A stretch of 64,000 nt of DNA from Planctomycetota bacterium (GCA_003696675.1 RFGH01000057.1:49243-113242), one strand, 5' to 3'. Counted from the first letter of the stretch, positions 51,853 to 61,593 are shown. Notes: generated by a model from the sequence alone, not told the origin. Made by a program: numbers and translations.

Positions 51853-53397
51853 TCAGCCGACCCATGACCGGTCGACGCGCATCCCTTGCGCCAGTGTCGC
51901 AGCGTCCGATCCCTCGATCATGGTCGCGACCGGATAGGCGCAGTAATCGAGGCTGAAAGCCCCCGCCGGGCGATGATTGCCCGAGAATCCCAGCCCGCCG
52001 AAGGGCAGCTTGGAACTTGCGCCGGCTGTGCCGCAGTTGATGTTCACGCAGCCTGCACGGGCTTCAGCAAGGAATCGCTCCTGCGCTCCGGGGTCGGCGG
52101 TGAAGATCGACGCCGCCAGGCCGTAGCGTGTGGCGTTGGCCTGCTCGATCGCCTCATCCAGCGACTTGACCACGCAGACGCGCAGCATCGGCCCAAAGAC
52201 CTCTTCGTCGCAGCCGCAATCATCGACGCCGATCGCGAACCGATCCACGACGATCACCGAGGGCGTGAGATACCAGCCATCGAGACCCGGTATCGGCGTC
52301 GATTCCAGGATCACGCGCCCGCCTTGACGGGCAAAACGGCGCTGAGCGTCAAACACCGCGTCGCGTGCCTGCTGAGAAATGATCGGGCCCATGAACACAG
52401 GATCGCCAGACCGCGGATCGCCGATGACCAGGCTCGACGCCGCCTTCACCACGGCCGGCAGCACCCTGTCCGCCACCGCCTCATGGACGATCAGCCTCCG
52501 GGTGCTGGTGCAGCGCTGGCCCGTTGTGTTGAAGGCGCAGCGCACCACCTCCACAACAGCCTGGTAGAGATCGGCGTCGGGCATCACCACCGCCGGGTTG
52601 TTCCCGCCCATTTCCAAGGCAACGATCCGGCCCGGGCGTTCCAGATTCGCTTCGAGAATCTTGCGACCCACGGGCCACGAACCGGTGAAGAGAATGCCGT
52701 CGACACCATCATGTGTCACGAGCCGCGATGCCACATCCGCTCGCCCGTGCACGAGGTTCACCACACCGGGCGGGATGCCCTCGCCGGACAGCGCCTCATC
52801 GAACATCTCGATCAGCATCTGGCCAACGCCCGGGGCTTTGTCCGAGGGTTTGAACACCACCGTGTTGCCCATCAGCAATGAGGGGACGATGTGTCCATTG
52901 GGCAGGTGAGCCGGGAAGTTGTACGGTCCCACCACCGCCATCACCCCGTGGGGCTTGAAATGGCACCGGGCCGTCTTCGACCCGCCCAGGTCGAACTCGA
53001 AGGTATCAACGCGATGCCGCCCGCTCCGCGGCCCCTCTTCCAGTGTGATATCCACCTTGCCGGAGATCAGGCCAGCCTCGGCCGTGGACTCCCACATCGC
53101 CTTGCCGGTTTCCTCACAGATCAGATCATCCAGCGCGTCCTTGCGGGCTTTGGCGATTTCCTGAAAACGCCGCAGCACCCCAACCCGTGTGCCGACCGGA
53201 GCACGCGACCACGCCGGAAGCGCCGCACGGGCAGCCGATACAGCGCGATCCACATCTCCTGGCACCTCGCGACCGGACCAGACCACCTTCGATGGGTGGG
53301 CCGGGTTGTGCGAAACAATATCGCTGCCCTCGATCGACTCCCAACGATCTCCAATGAGATTGGACGGGGAGTGACTCAATCCATTCACAACCGACAT
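51853..53397 (-). CDS. Aldehyde dehydrogenase, succinylglutamate-semialdehyde dehydrogenase-like (AstD)
   Basis: HGVMAVVGPYNFPAHLPNGHIVPSLLMGNTVVFKPSD, FTGSWPVGRKI, LEMGGNNPAVV, FNTTGQRCTSTRRL; adjacent to an astA homologue. Confidence 0.87.
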   Translation of the reverse strand: MSVVNGLSHSPSNLIGDRWESIEGSDIVSHNPAHPSKVVWSGREVPGDVDRAVSAARAALPAWSRAPVGTRVGVLRRFQEIAKARKDALDDLICEETGKAMWESTAEAGLISGKVDITLEEGPRSGRHRVDTFEFDLGGSKTARCHFKPHGVMAVVGPYNFPAHLPNGHIVPSLLMGNTVVFKPSDKAPGVGQMLIEMFDEALSGEGIPPGVVNLVHGRADVASRLVTHDGVDGILFTGSWPVGRKILEANLERPGRIVALEMGGNNPAVVMPDADLYQAVVEVVRCAFNTTGQRCTSTRRLIVHEAVADRVLPAVVKAASSLVIGDPRSGDPVFMGPIISQQARDAVFDAQRRFARQGGRVILESTPIPGLDGWYLTPSVIVVDRFAIGVDDCGCDEEVFGPMLRVCVVKSLDEAIEQANATRYGLAASIFTADPGAQERFLAEARAGCVNINCGTAGASSKLPFGGLGFSGNHRPAGAFSLDYCAYPVATMIEGSDAATLAQGMRVDRSWVG

Positions 53398-53398
53398 A

Positions 53399-54580
53399 TC
53401 AGACCGCCCCGCTCTTCTTCGTTGTTGTGCGTGTTGTATTCTTGGACGCGGGCTTCTTGGCGGCCCGAGTCGTTTTTACTTCGGGGGGGGCAGAGCCGTC
53501 CATGGGAGTAAACCCGGCTTCGACCTCCGCGTTCCCGCCGAGGGCATCAAACGCATCAGCAGGAACCGAGATTCGACCGCCGTCCAAGATGCGGTACGGC
53601 GTCTGCACCGCCGCAAACTCCCCGTCCTTGTGCAACACGGACACGATGCCGTGGCCCTTGACCTTCGACGGGGCCGAAGGCTCGGCGAGCACCAGCTTGC
53701 GTGTGTCACGAACGACAGAGATCTTGTCCGTATCCGCGAACAGGTACGGACCGCCGTCGAACGGATCGACGAAGTTCTCGTACTTGAAGCCGAGCTTCTC
53801 GAGCATCTTCCGCGCGGGGACCGTCTCCTGCCCCACCTGACCGATCTGGCTGCGGACTTCCGGTGGGAGCAGCGAGAGGTGGATGTCCCCCGCCGGCAGC
53901 AACGAGGTCATGAACTCACGGGAGTACTGACAGAACCGATCCGCCTCGTCGTAACTGAGCGGGATGAACCGTCGCCCGAGTGCGTCCCAGACGAGGCTCT
54001 CACCGTCGCTCGTGATTGGCGCCATCATCTCCGCGAGCACCCTGGGGCGGAAAAGGCGCCGGTGGAGCCCGACGAAGTGAAACCGAACCAACGAAATAAA
54101 CTTGCCCAGCTTCGCCGGATGCCCGCGGAATGAAGGCTGCATGATCAGCCCGCCGATCTCCGTCGGCCCGCTCTCATCGAGATACAGCCGGGCCACCGTC
54201 GTTCGGATGCCGAACTTGAGCGACTCCGAGTATTTCTCACGCTGCTCGAGCTTGAAGCACACATTGGGTGATCCCGGTCCGCCCATCTGGCTGACGATCT
54301 GGCTCGTGCCCAGGCAACCGGGCGAGGCCGTGTCCTCCAGCACGAACATGAAAAGATCCGCCGCCGCGGTTTTCTCGCTGATGCCTCCCGATCCGGAGTG
54401 TTTCCGCTCCTTGACTTCCTTGCTGCGGACACCGGCCGCCTTCTCGAAGCTGCGGCGGGAGTTGAAGATCTTCTCGCTGATGATCTCTTTGTCCGGAGGG
54501 AGGTTGATGAAATGCACCATCTTCGATAGCTTCAGCAGCGTCGAGAGATCGTCCATCCTTGCTCGGCGAATGACGAACAC
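53399..54580 (-). CDS. Arginine N-succinyltransferase (AstA-like)
   Basis: VFVIRRARMDDLSTLLKLSKMVHFINLPPDKEIISEKI; GGLIMQPSFRGHPAKLGKFISLVRFHFVGLHRRLFRPRVLAEMM; KMLEKLGFKYENFVDPFDGGPYLFAD. Confidence 0.9.
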   Translation of the reverse strand: MFVIRRARMDDLSTLLKLSKMVHFINLPPDKEIISEKIFNSRRSFEKAAGVRSKEVKERKHSGSGGISEKTAAADLFMFVLEDTASPGCLGTSQIVSQMGGPGSPNVCFKLEQREKYSESLKFGIRTTVARLYLDESGPTEIGGLIMQPSFRGHPAKLGKFISLVRFHFVGLHRRLFRPRVLAEMMAPITSDGESLVWDALGRRFIPLSYDEADRFCQYSREFMTSLLPAGDIHLSLLPPEVRSQIGQVGQETVPARKMLEKLGFKYENFVDPFDGGPYLFADTDKISVVRDTRKLVLAEPSAPSKVKGHGIVSVLHKDGEFAAVQTPYRILDGGRISVPADAFDALGGNAEVEAGFTPMDGSAPPEVKTTRAAKKPASKNTTRTTTKKSGAV

Positions 54581-54665
54581 GCGATGATCCTCCGATGAAC
54601 CGGCGCGTCGAACATCCTGTTCGGGGGGGACACGCCGACCCCTCCGGCATCGTCTACCGGGACGG

Positions 54666-56111
54666 TCAGTCCTCGCTGGCAACCTTTGCCATGGCACGCT
54701 CGAGCACCGCGAACACACGCGGCCAGTCTTCCATCTTCATCACTGGAAGCGGCGGCAGCATCCGCACATGGTAAGGCCCGTGCCCGCAGTAGAACAGAAT
54801 CACCCCTTCGTCATAGGCGACCTTGCAAAGCTTGGCGATCTTCGCCTTGTCGCCGCCGAAGGGCGTGAACCGCATCATCCCTCCGACACCGCCTACCAAC
54901 TCCTTGGTGAACAGCGCCTCTCCGAACCAGTCCGGATGCCGGTCCATCAGCCCGCGCACCTGGTCGCGGAAAGCCCGATGGTGTGCGGCAAACCTGCCGT
55001 CGGGCCCGTAATAGTCGCTTGAGGCAAGATGGTCCAGCAAGGCCGAACCGACGGCAAAGTCCACGCCCGCACCGGTGAATGTCCCGCTCAGCAGGCCTGC
55101 CTTCGGGTTGTATTCCTCGGTCCACATCGTGGCGCACGCCTGGGTCATCTTGCCGACGCAGAAGACATCCACAAACTCACCGAGGTCATACATCTCGTAG
55201 GCAAACATCCGCTCCGTCCGCCCGAAGCTCTGAATCTCGTCATCCCAGACGGCGATGTTGTTTGCCCGGCAGCACTCCATCAGCGCCCGAAAGAAATCAC
55301 GGTTGCCAAGATTGAAGCCCCCCTCGCCCTGTACAAGCTCGAAGATGAAACACGCGTGCATCTTCGGATACCGGTCGATATACTGCTGCAGACGCCAAAC
55401 GCAGTGGTCGATAAACTTGGTCGCACCGCCGACCTTCTCCACCGCGACTTCGTTCCAGAACGGCATGTAGTCCACCTGCGTCGAAAGCGGGATGCCCTCC
55501 CGTCCGGCGTGAGAATCGCCGATCTGTGCCATGGTCACCGACCGTCCCATGAAGCAGTGCTTGAACGCCAGCACGCGGCTCGCCGGGAAGTGCTTCTGGT
55601 AGCAAACCTTCAGGGCGCTCTCGTTGGCCATCGCGCCCGAGGTCGTCATGAACGCGTGCTTCAGCCGAGAGTTCCGCTGCGCAAGCCGCACGAGCTTTTC
55701 CCCGAACTCATACGCCGCGAAAGAACTCTGCAGATTGCCATGCTTTGTGGTGTCCTCGATCGCCGCGGACGCCTGGGCTCGGATCACCTCCGGGTGGGCG
55801 TGCCCCATGAAATGCACGCCGATGCCGGTGATCATGTCCCACTTGACCGAACCGTCGGCCATCTCGACCAGCGCGCCGTTGCCCGCCCCGCTCGAAAGCG
55901 TCGGGTACAGCAATCCCCGGCCTTTCACCGCGGCTGAACGCTCCAACAAATCGTCGTAAGACACCTTCAGATCCGGGTTCGCCGGGCGGATATCCGTGAT
56001 CTGCGAAGCATGGGCCCGCACCCGCTCGACGATCGTCTCGATCGCCGACGCGATCGCCGGATCGTTCCGCATCTGTTCGCCAACACTCGCTGTCGCGGTC
56101 TGGTTGCTCAT
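54666..56111 (-). CDS. Class III PLP-dependent aminotransferase
   Basis: GHAHPEVIRAQASAAIEDTTKHGNL, TTSGAMANESALK, FELVQGEGGFN, WDDEIQSFGRTERMFA. Confidence 0.87.
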   Translation of the reverse strand: MSNQTATASVGEQMRNDPAIASAIETIVERVRAHASQITDIRPANPDLKVSYDDLLERSAAVKGRGLLYPTLSSGAGNGALVEMADGSVKWDMITGIGVHFMGHAHPEVIRAQASAAIEDTTKHGNLQSSFAAYEFGEKLVRLAQRNSRLKHAFMTTSGAMANESALKVCYQKHFPASRVLAFKHCFMGRSVTMAQIGDSHAGREGIPLSTQVDYMPFWNEVAVEKVGGATKFIDHCVWRLQQYIDRYPKMHACFIFELVQGEGGFNLGNRDFFRALMECCRANNIAVWDDEIQSFGRTERMFAYEMYDLGEFVDVFCVGKMTQACATMWTEEYNPKAGLLSGTFTGAGVDFAVGSALLDHLASSDYYGPDGRFAAHHRAFRDQVRGLMDRHPDWFGEALFTKELVGGVGGMMRFTPFGGDKAKIAKLCKVAYDEGVILFYCGHGPYHVRMLPPLPVMKMEDWPRVFAVLERAMAKVASED

Positions 56112-56140
56112 CGCGTCAACTCCATCCTCGGCATGAAGCC

Positions 56141-57358
56141 TCAACTCAAGGCCGCGGAACCGCCTGCGCTCAGTCTGGCGATCAGAATCGCCAGAAGCTG
56201 GCAGCGTTCGACGAGGCTGTCCAACTCAATCCACTCATCCGGCGTGTGCAGCCCGCCGCCACGCACGCCCATCGTGTCGATCGTCGCAAGACCAGCGTCC
56301 TGCATGATGTTCCCGTCGCACACCCCGCCCGTCTTCTCGAACGGCAACGCCTGCCCGAGATCCTCCGCCACGCCACGGGCACGAAGGGCCAGCGCCTCGG
56401 TCTCGGCTGTCAGCGGCTTTGCCGGACGGTTGAAACTCCGGCGCACCACCACGCCGGGCATCGCGTCCGCCGGGGTTTGCAGGGCATCGAGCATCGCCCC
56501 CATCTCATCGGCCGCACGGGCATCCGGGAACCGCACATTCCCCCACGCGGCCGCCGAATCCGGCACCGCGTTCGTCGCCACCCCACCTCGCAAAGGCCCG
56601 ATATTGAAAGTCCGCCCCCGCTCCGGTTCCGGCATCGCCGCCACCGCCAGGATGCACTCGGCCAGCTTCGTTACCGCCGAGATCCCTTTCGTGAACTCCC
56701 GCCCGGCATGCGCCGCCCGCCCCCGGGTCTCGATCATGAACTGCCCCGAACCCACCCGCTCGATCGCCAACGCCCCACCCGGCAACGCCGGCTCGAGGGC
56801 CAGGCCGAAGTCGTGACCCTTCGCCTCAACGCGGATCGCCCGCTCCGAGTGATAGGTCCCTGTCTCCTCGTCACCGTTCAGCAGGAAGGTCCAACGCGCC
56901 GGCACCCCGCACGCCTCGAGCGCTTCGAGCGCCGCGACCGCGATCACCAGCCCACCCTTCATGTCCACGCAACCCGGCCCGACCGCCGTCTTGCCATCGG
57001 GAGCAACAGAGAGCTCCCGGAACGATCCCTTTGGATCGTGAACCGTGTCCATGTGCCCGCAGATCAGCACCCGACCGCCATCGCCCGTACCGAGGCGCGA
57101 GCAGACAGAGGTTGCCGGGGCATACGCCCCAGCCTTTGAACCGATGAGCCAGTCCGGTTTGGGATAGGCAGGCACGATCCGGTGGGTCGCCCCTAGCCCA
57201 ACCAGCCGCGTGGTGAGGAGCGCACGCGTCTCCTCGATCGCGTCCTCATTGAACCCCCCCGTCGGCAGCCCCACATGCCGCTTCAGATCCGACAGCAATG
57301 CGTCCCGCCGCTTGCCGATCTCATCCGACACCCGCTGTTCGATCGCGCTCAATGCCAC
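56141..57358 (-). CDS. M20 family metallo-hydrolase (deacylase/peptidase)
   Basis: VLICGHMDTVHDP, GPGCVDMKGGLVIAVAAL, LLNGDEETGTYHS metal-site motifs. Confidence 0.9.
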   Translation of the reverse strand: MALSAIEQRVSDEIGKRRDALLSDLKRHVGLPTGGFNEDAIEETRALLTTRLVGLGATHRIVPAYPKPDWLIGSKAGAYAPATSVCSRLGTGDGGRVLICGHMDTVHDPKGSFRELSVAPDGKTAVGPGCVDMKGGLVIAVAALEALEACGVPARWTFLLNGDEETGTYHSERAIRVEAKGHDFGLALEPALPGGALAIERVGSGQFMIETRGRAAHAGREFTKGISAVTKLAECILAVAAMPEPERGRTFNIGPLRGGVATNAVPDSAAAWGNVRFPDARAADEMGAMLDALQTPADAMPGVVVRRSFNRPAKPLTAETEALALRARGVAEDLGQALPFEKTGGVCDGNIMQDAGLATIDTMGVRGGGLHTPDEWIELDSLVERCQLLAILIARLSAGGSAALS

Positions 57359-57401
57359 GCTTCACTCTAGGTGCCGACCCGCACAAACGCCCCAAACAGG
57401 C

Positions 57402-57438
57402 AAAAAACAGACGCCCCCGGCCGAACCGGGGGGGCGCC
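57402..57438 (-). terminator. Intrinsic terminator downstream of the PEP-CTERM-like gene
   Basis: Minus strand: GGCGCCCCCCCGGTTCGGCCGGGGGCGT followed by CTGTTTTTTG. Confidence 0.75.
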
Positions 57439-57466
57439 TGCACCGTTCCGTTCCAAGTGATCCCGA

Positions 57467-58123
57467 TCAACGACGCCGGCGGACCGCGGCGAGTCCAGCC
57501 AGCACCAGCATCGCCACCCCACCCGGCGCCGGCACAGCCTGCACCAGAGCGTCACCGACATCCGCGCCGGTCAGGTCCGCGGAAGCCAACCCATTGGCCT
57601 GAAGGAAGCCCGCAAACTCCGAACTGACCAGAAGATCCGCCCCGATCGTCAGCGAGCTCGCCGTCACATCAAGCACGCTCGGAGTCCCGACATCGAACAG
57701 GATCGCCGCGATCCCTGCATTGGACGCGACGAAGAAGCCTGAGCGGTCCCCACCGACTCGGCTCGCATCGAAACCGATCGTGAAATCGCCGACCTCGACC
57801 GTGCCGTTGTTGAAGAACACCGAACCGAAGTGCTCGATCGTTCCCGAGAAGCTCCCAAGGAAGTCGTCCGAGTCATAGGAGAATGTGGTCGGAAGCGTGC
57901 CGGCGTCTCGCGGAGTGATGCCAAACGCCACCGAACCGCTACCCAGGTTGCCCGGGGCAATCACATCACCAGAGACACCTGACAGGCTCAGGCTCGCTGC
58001 CGACGCGAGCAGGTCAGTATCCAGCAGCACAGAGGTCTGCCCGCCGGTGATGTCCACAGGATTGGCCAGAGCTTGGCCGGACGCAAGCGCAACCATCGCG
58101 CACGCACTCACACGAATCATCAT
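57467..58123 (-). CDS. Secreted protein with PEP-CTERM-like C-terminal sorting signal
   Basis: Signal peptide MMIRVSACAMVALASGQALA; C-terminus VPAPGGVAMLVLAGLAAVRRRR. Confidence 0.7.
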   Translation of the reverse strand: MMIRVSACAMVALASGQALANPVDITGGQTSVLLDTDLLASAASLSLSGVSGDVIAPGNLGSGSVAFGITPRDAGTLPTTFSYDSDDFLGSFSGTIEHFGSVFFNNGTVEVGDFTIGFDASRVGGDRSGFFVASNAGIAAILFDVGTPSVLDVTASSLTIGADLLVSSEFAGFLQANGLASADLTGADVGDALVQAVPAPGGVAMLVLAGLAAVRRRR

Positions 58124-58309
58124 GTTGTCACTCCTCACGCGTACCTACCCAATGACATCGCGCCGCCACGCGGAAGACGGCACAACTCCTCTCCCCACGC
58201 TTTCCTCTCACGCACCGGGTCCATTGATTCCCGGACGCGCCGGGAAATTCGGCGCACATCCACACGGGGATTCACTCCGCCGTCGGATTTCTGGAATCTT
58301 GAGGAAGTC

Positions 58310-59851
58310 TTAAGGACTGACGATCAAACCGAGGTCGATGACCTCGCCCGCCGGCGAATAGACATCCGCGTCCAACTGCCCACTCCCTATGCTCGTGAAC
58401 ACGACACAGGTCCGCCCCGAGTTCGCCGCATACATCAGGTCGCCCGCGCTCGGCCCGGCCTGATTCGAGAGTCTTTTCTCCGATACCTGCATGTGATAGT
58501 GCGCCAGAGCACGATCGCTGAAGCGGATCATGTCTCCGCTCGCCACGAACATCTCATCGCCCAACCTGTCGCGCGCCCGCGGGCGGAAGAGAACCGGCCG
58601 AAACCCACCCTCGCCGTCCGATTCGATCACGCCGCCATACTCGGTCGTGTCGTCCGCACGGTCCAGCTCGACCTGCTCGAACAGCCGAGTCCGGAACGCC
58701 GGAGCACGCACCGCCTCGTCCACCACAAGCACTGCGATCGCATCGCCCCAGTCCATCCCGTCCGCCCACGCCTTGAGCCGCTCTGGTCGCGGCGCCTGTC
58801 CCTTCTCCGCCCGTCGCTGGTATCGCGACCGCCCGTCCAGCCGCTCCGCCAGCTCATCGAGCAGCATCTCGCGTGACGCAGCCAGCCACGCCGGACGATG
58901 CATCGAAGCCCACCGCACCGCCTCGAGATGACGCAACTCCAGACCCCGAAGCTGCGCATCGTCGAGCGAGGCCACGATTCTCGCGACCTCGCCCCACCAC
59001 GCGCGGTTCTGCCGCGCCCGTTCCGCGTCCTCGTTTTGCCACAACCGACGCAGCCACGCGAGTTCATCGCCGGTCCGCGGCAGCACGCCAAGCTCGCGAA
59101 GCGAAGCCCGAAGCATCTCAACCTCGCGCTGCGCGGCATCTTCCGCGCCCGCCGGCACCGTTTGGGAGATCAGCCGCGCACGGACCCGTCCGTCCGAGTC
59201 CAGACGCGACAGCAGCGTCCAAGCATCGTCTCGCGTCCGCTCGGCGGTCTGCAGCACGGCCCCCTCGACCTCGCCCTCCGCCTCCGAAGTCGGTGTCATG
59301 AACACGCGGAACACCAGTTCCTCAACGCTCGCCCCGCCCCCCAGGGCCTCGATCGCCGCCCGCTCGGGGCGGTCCCGATCAGGCACATTGGGACTGACCC
59401 GGGCATAACTGCGAACCAGCGCGGGGATCGTGCCTGTCCAACCACGCTCCACGGCTGCGGCTGCCAGCAGCCGCACCACCTGAGGTGACCGCTCCGTCGG
59501 CAGCATCAGCCGCGCCATCCGTTCCGAATCGGCCTCGCCCTCCGCGGTGGTGTCACTCATCAACAACCGCAACAATGTCAGCCGCACTGGCTCTTCGGTC
59601 GCCCGCGACCAGGCAAGGCTCTTGAACGCCTCCCGGGTGCGATTGCGGATCCGCACCCCGGATTCCACCTCAGCCCACGCCCGCTCCGCCGCCGCGACAC
59701 GATCCCGGTCCAGCAACTCCGGATTCCTTACATCGAGAAGCGGGTTGCCGGTTGGCTCAAACTTGCTCGATGCCGAGCAGCCCCCGAGCGCCAGCACCCC
59801 CAAGTAGAGTCCAAAGAACACGATCCGACCGAAGCGTTGGTGGTCTTCCAT
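58310..59851 (-). CDS. Putative lipoprotein, unknown function
   Basis: MEDHQRFGRIVFFGLYLGVLALGGC lipobox; long helical region. Confidence 0.6.
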   Translation of the reverse strand: MEDHQRFGRIVFFGLYLGVLALGGCSASSKFEPTGNPLLDVRNPELLDRDRVAAAERAWAEVESGVRIRNRTREAFKSLAWSRATEEPVRLTLLRLLMSDTTAEGEADSERMARLMLPTERSPQVVRLLAAAAVERGWTGTIPALVRSYARVSPNVPDRDRPERAAIEALGGGASVEELVFRVFMTPTSEAEGEVEGAVLQTAERTRDDAWTLLSRLDSDGRVRARLISQTVPAGAEDAAQREVEMLRASLRELGVLPRTGDELAWLRRLWQNEDAERARQNRAWWGEVARIVASLDDAQLRGLELRHLEAVRWASMHRPAWLAASREMLLDELAERLDGRSRYQRRAEKGQAPRPERLKAWADGMDWGDAIAVLVVDEAVRAPAFRTRLFEQVELDRADDTTEYGGVIESDGEGGFRPVLFRPRARDRLGDEMFVASGDMIRFSDRALAHYHMQVSEKRLSNQAGPSAGDLMYAANSGRTCVVFTSIGSGQLDADVYSPAGEVIDLGLIVSP

Positions 59852-59955
59852 CACGCCCGCAGTTTAGTGCCCCCCAACCAGCCTAGGCGGATCCCCAGCC
59901 GCTTGAACCATTCTAAAGAAGGGCCACAAACCCGCCGGTATGGCTATCATCATCC

Positions 59956-60213
59956 ATGGCGCCCACCTCCGATACCGCCAAGCACCCGCTCTGGGATCAG
60001 GTCGCGTTCGTGATCGAACGCATCCGACCGGCCGTACAGAACGACGGCGGGGACATCGAGCTGGTCGAAATCACCCCAGACAACACGGTTCGCATCCGAA
60101 TGCACGGTGCCTGTGTCGGGTGTCCCTCTGCCTCGATGACCCTCCGCATGGGCATCGAACGCAACCTGCAGGACCGGGTTCCCGGCATCGTGGGCGTCGA
60201 AGCCATCGACTGA
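59956..60213 (+). CDS. NifU-like C-terminal domain protein (Fe-S scaffold/carrier)
   Basis: IRPAVQNDGGDIELVEI...MHGACVGCPSASMTLRMGIE (CxxC). Confidence 0.9.
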   Translation: MAPTSDTAKHPLWDQVAFVIERIRPAVQNDGGDIELVEITPDNTVRIRMHGACVGCPSASMTLRMGIERNLQDRVPGIVGVEAID

Positions 60214-60281
60214 GCGGCCCGCGAGTAATCGGACCTTCCGCGCAATTCCTGCCCTGATGGGCACTTGCGTCAACTTGACGC

Positions 60282-60310
60282 TTGGATCGCGCTCGCCGAG
60301 CCTATATACT
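60282..60310 (+). promoter_or_regulatory. Candidate sigma70-like promoter of csrA
   Basis: TTGGAT - 17 nt - TATACT, 57 nt upstream of the csrA ATG. Confidence 0.5.
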
Positions 60311-60366
60311 GGTCAGAGCCGAGGATCGGCAACCGCACGAGCGATACCGGCGGCAGGGAGCACGCA

Positions 60367-60603
60367 ATGCTGGTCATCACCCGCAGAGAAGGCGAAGAAA
60401 TCGTAATCGGCGACCCGAGGAATCCCATCGGGATCGTTCGCATCGCCTCCGTCAAGGGAGAACGCGTCCGCGTCGCCTTTGACTTCCCGCGCGATGTCGA
60501 GATCCACCGGCGCGAGATCGCCGACCAGATCACCTCCGAGTCACCCGCCGAGGATGTCCCCCCGTCCGTCATCGGCACGATCAAGCCCGCCGCGAGTATC
60601 TGA
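60367..60603 (+). CDS. csrA: Carbon storage regulator
   Basis: MLVITRREGEEIVIGDPRNPIGIVRIASVKGERVRVAFDFPRDVEIHRREI. Confidence 0.95.
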   Translation: MLVITRREGEEIVIGDPRNPIGIVRIASVKGERVRVAFDFPRDVEIHRREIADQITSESPAEDVPPSVIGTIKPAASI

Positions 60604-60618
60604 CATCGCCATACACAA

Positions 60619-60658
60619 TAAAAAAACGCCGGCTCCAAACGGAGCCGGCGTCTTGTTT
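60619..60658. terminator. Bidirectional intrinsic terminator between csrA and ndk
   Basis: aaaaaa-acgccggctcc-aaac-ggagccggcgt-cttgttt; 11-bp perfect stem with A tract on one side and T-rich tract on the other. Confidence 0.85.
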
Positions 60659-60683
60659 CCTGTGATCAACTGCCCGGTTTGGC

Positions 60684-61154
60684 TTACTCGGGCGAGCCGC
60701 TCGCCATGTCATAGATCCAGGCGTCGCTTGCGCGGTTGTAGCTGAGCACCTCGCCGTCCTTGAAGAACAGGCCCAGCTCCCGCTCGGCCGCCTCGGGGCT
60801 GTCCGAGCCGTGGATCAGATTGAAGCTGTTCGACACGCCGAAATCACCCCGGATGGTGCCCGGCTCGGCCTTGGAGCCAAAGGTCGCGCCCATCATCTTG
60901 CGAGCCACGCCGATGGCGCCCACGCCACGCACGGCCAGCACCACCACCGGGCTCGAGGTCATGAACCCCACCAGCCCGTTGTAAAACGGCTTGCCCTGGT
61001 GAGCCTCATAGTGCTTCGCGGCCAGTTCGGGCGAGATCTGCATGAGCTTCATGCCGACAATCTGCAGTCCCTTCTCCTCGAAGCGGGTCAGGACCTTGCC
61101 CATCAGCCCACGCTGCACAGCGTCCGGCTTCAAGATGATCAGCGTCGTTTCCAT
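60684..61154 (-). CDS. ndk: Nucleoside diphosphate kinase
   Basis: METTLIILKPDAVQRGLMGKVLTRFEEKGLQIVGMKL; NLIHGSDSPEAAERELGLFF (active-site His). Confidence 0.96.
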   Translation of the reverse strand: METTLIILKPDAVQRGLMGKVLTRFEEKGLQIVGMKLMQISPELAAKHYEAHQGKPFYNGLVGFMTSSPVVVLAVRGVGAIGVARKMMGATFGSKAEPGTIRGDFGVSNSFNLIHGSDSPEAAERELGLFFKDGEVLSYNRASDAWIYDMASGSPE

Positions 61155-61593
61155 GGTCGATTTTCTCCAGATTCAGTTGGGCCACGAGGATAGGCCCCGC
61201 CCTTCCGCGATTCCCCGCCGCACCCCTCGCCAGCCCAAGGAAACCGGGCGATCCGCCGTCGTGCCGCCCAGAAAGGCTGCCCGCTCCCGATACCTCGGCC
61301 TGGCAATCTGTACACCCAGCACAACCGGGGCCAGCGTACCCGGCGCTGAAACCACCTCGGCTGAGCAAATGCCCACACCGCCGTCGCTCGCGAGCCCCCC
61401 CCATTCACGCCGATCTGGGTGCTCGGCGCCCGATGCCCGACACGCCGCGACGCTCCCGAACCGCTCCGGACGCACGGGTCGTTGGACCGCGCCGGCGGTC
61501 CACGGCGTCACGCGGGATCAACCAGCATCGCCAACCGACCCCCGCACTCGCCCCGAGCGCCATGACGATTGCACTCAATGGTTCAGAGCCCGA

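Noticed and set aside
51853-53397. This ALDH as part of the carotenoid pathway
   Set aside because: It is adjacent to an AstA homologue and has AstD-like motifs; the carotenoid ALDH is the separate gene at 6328-7638.
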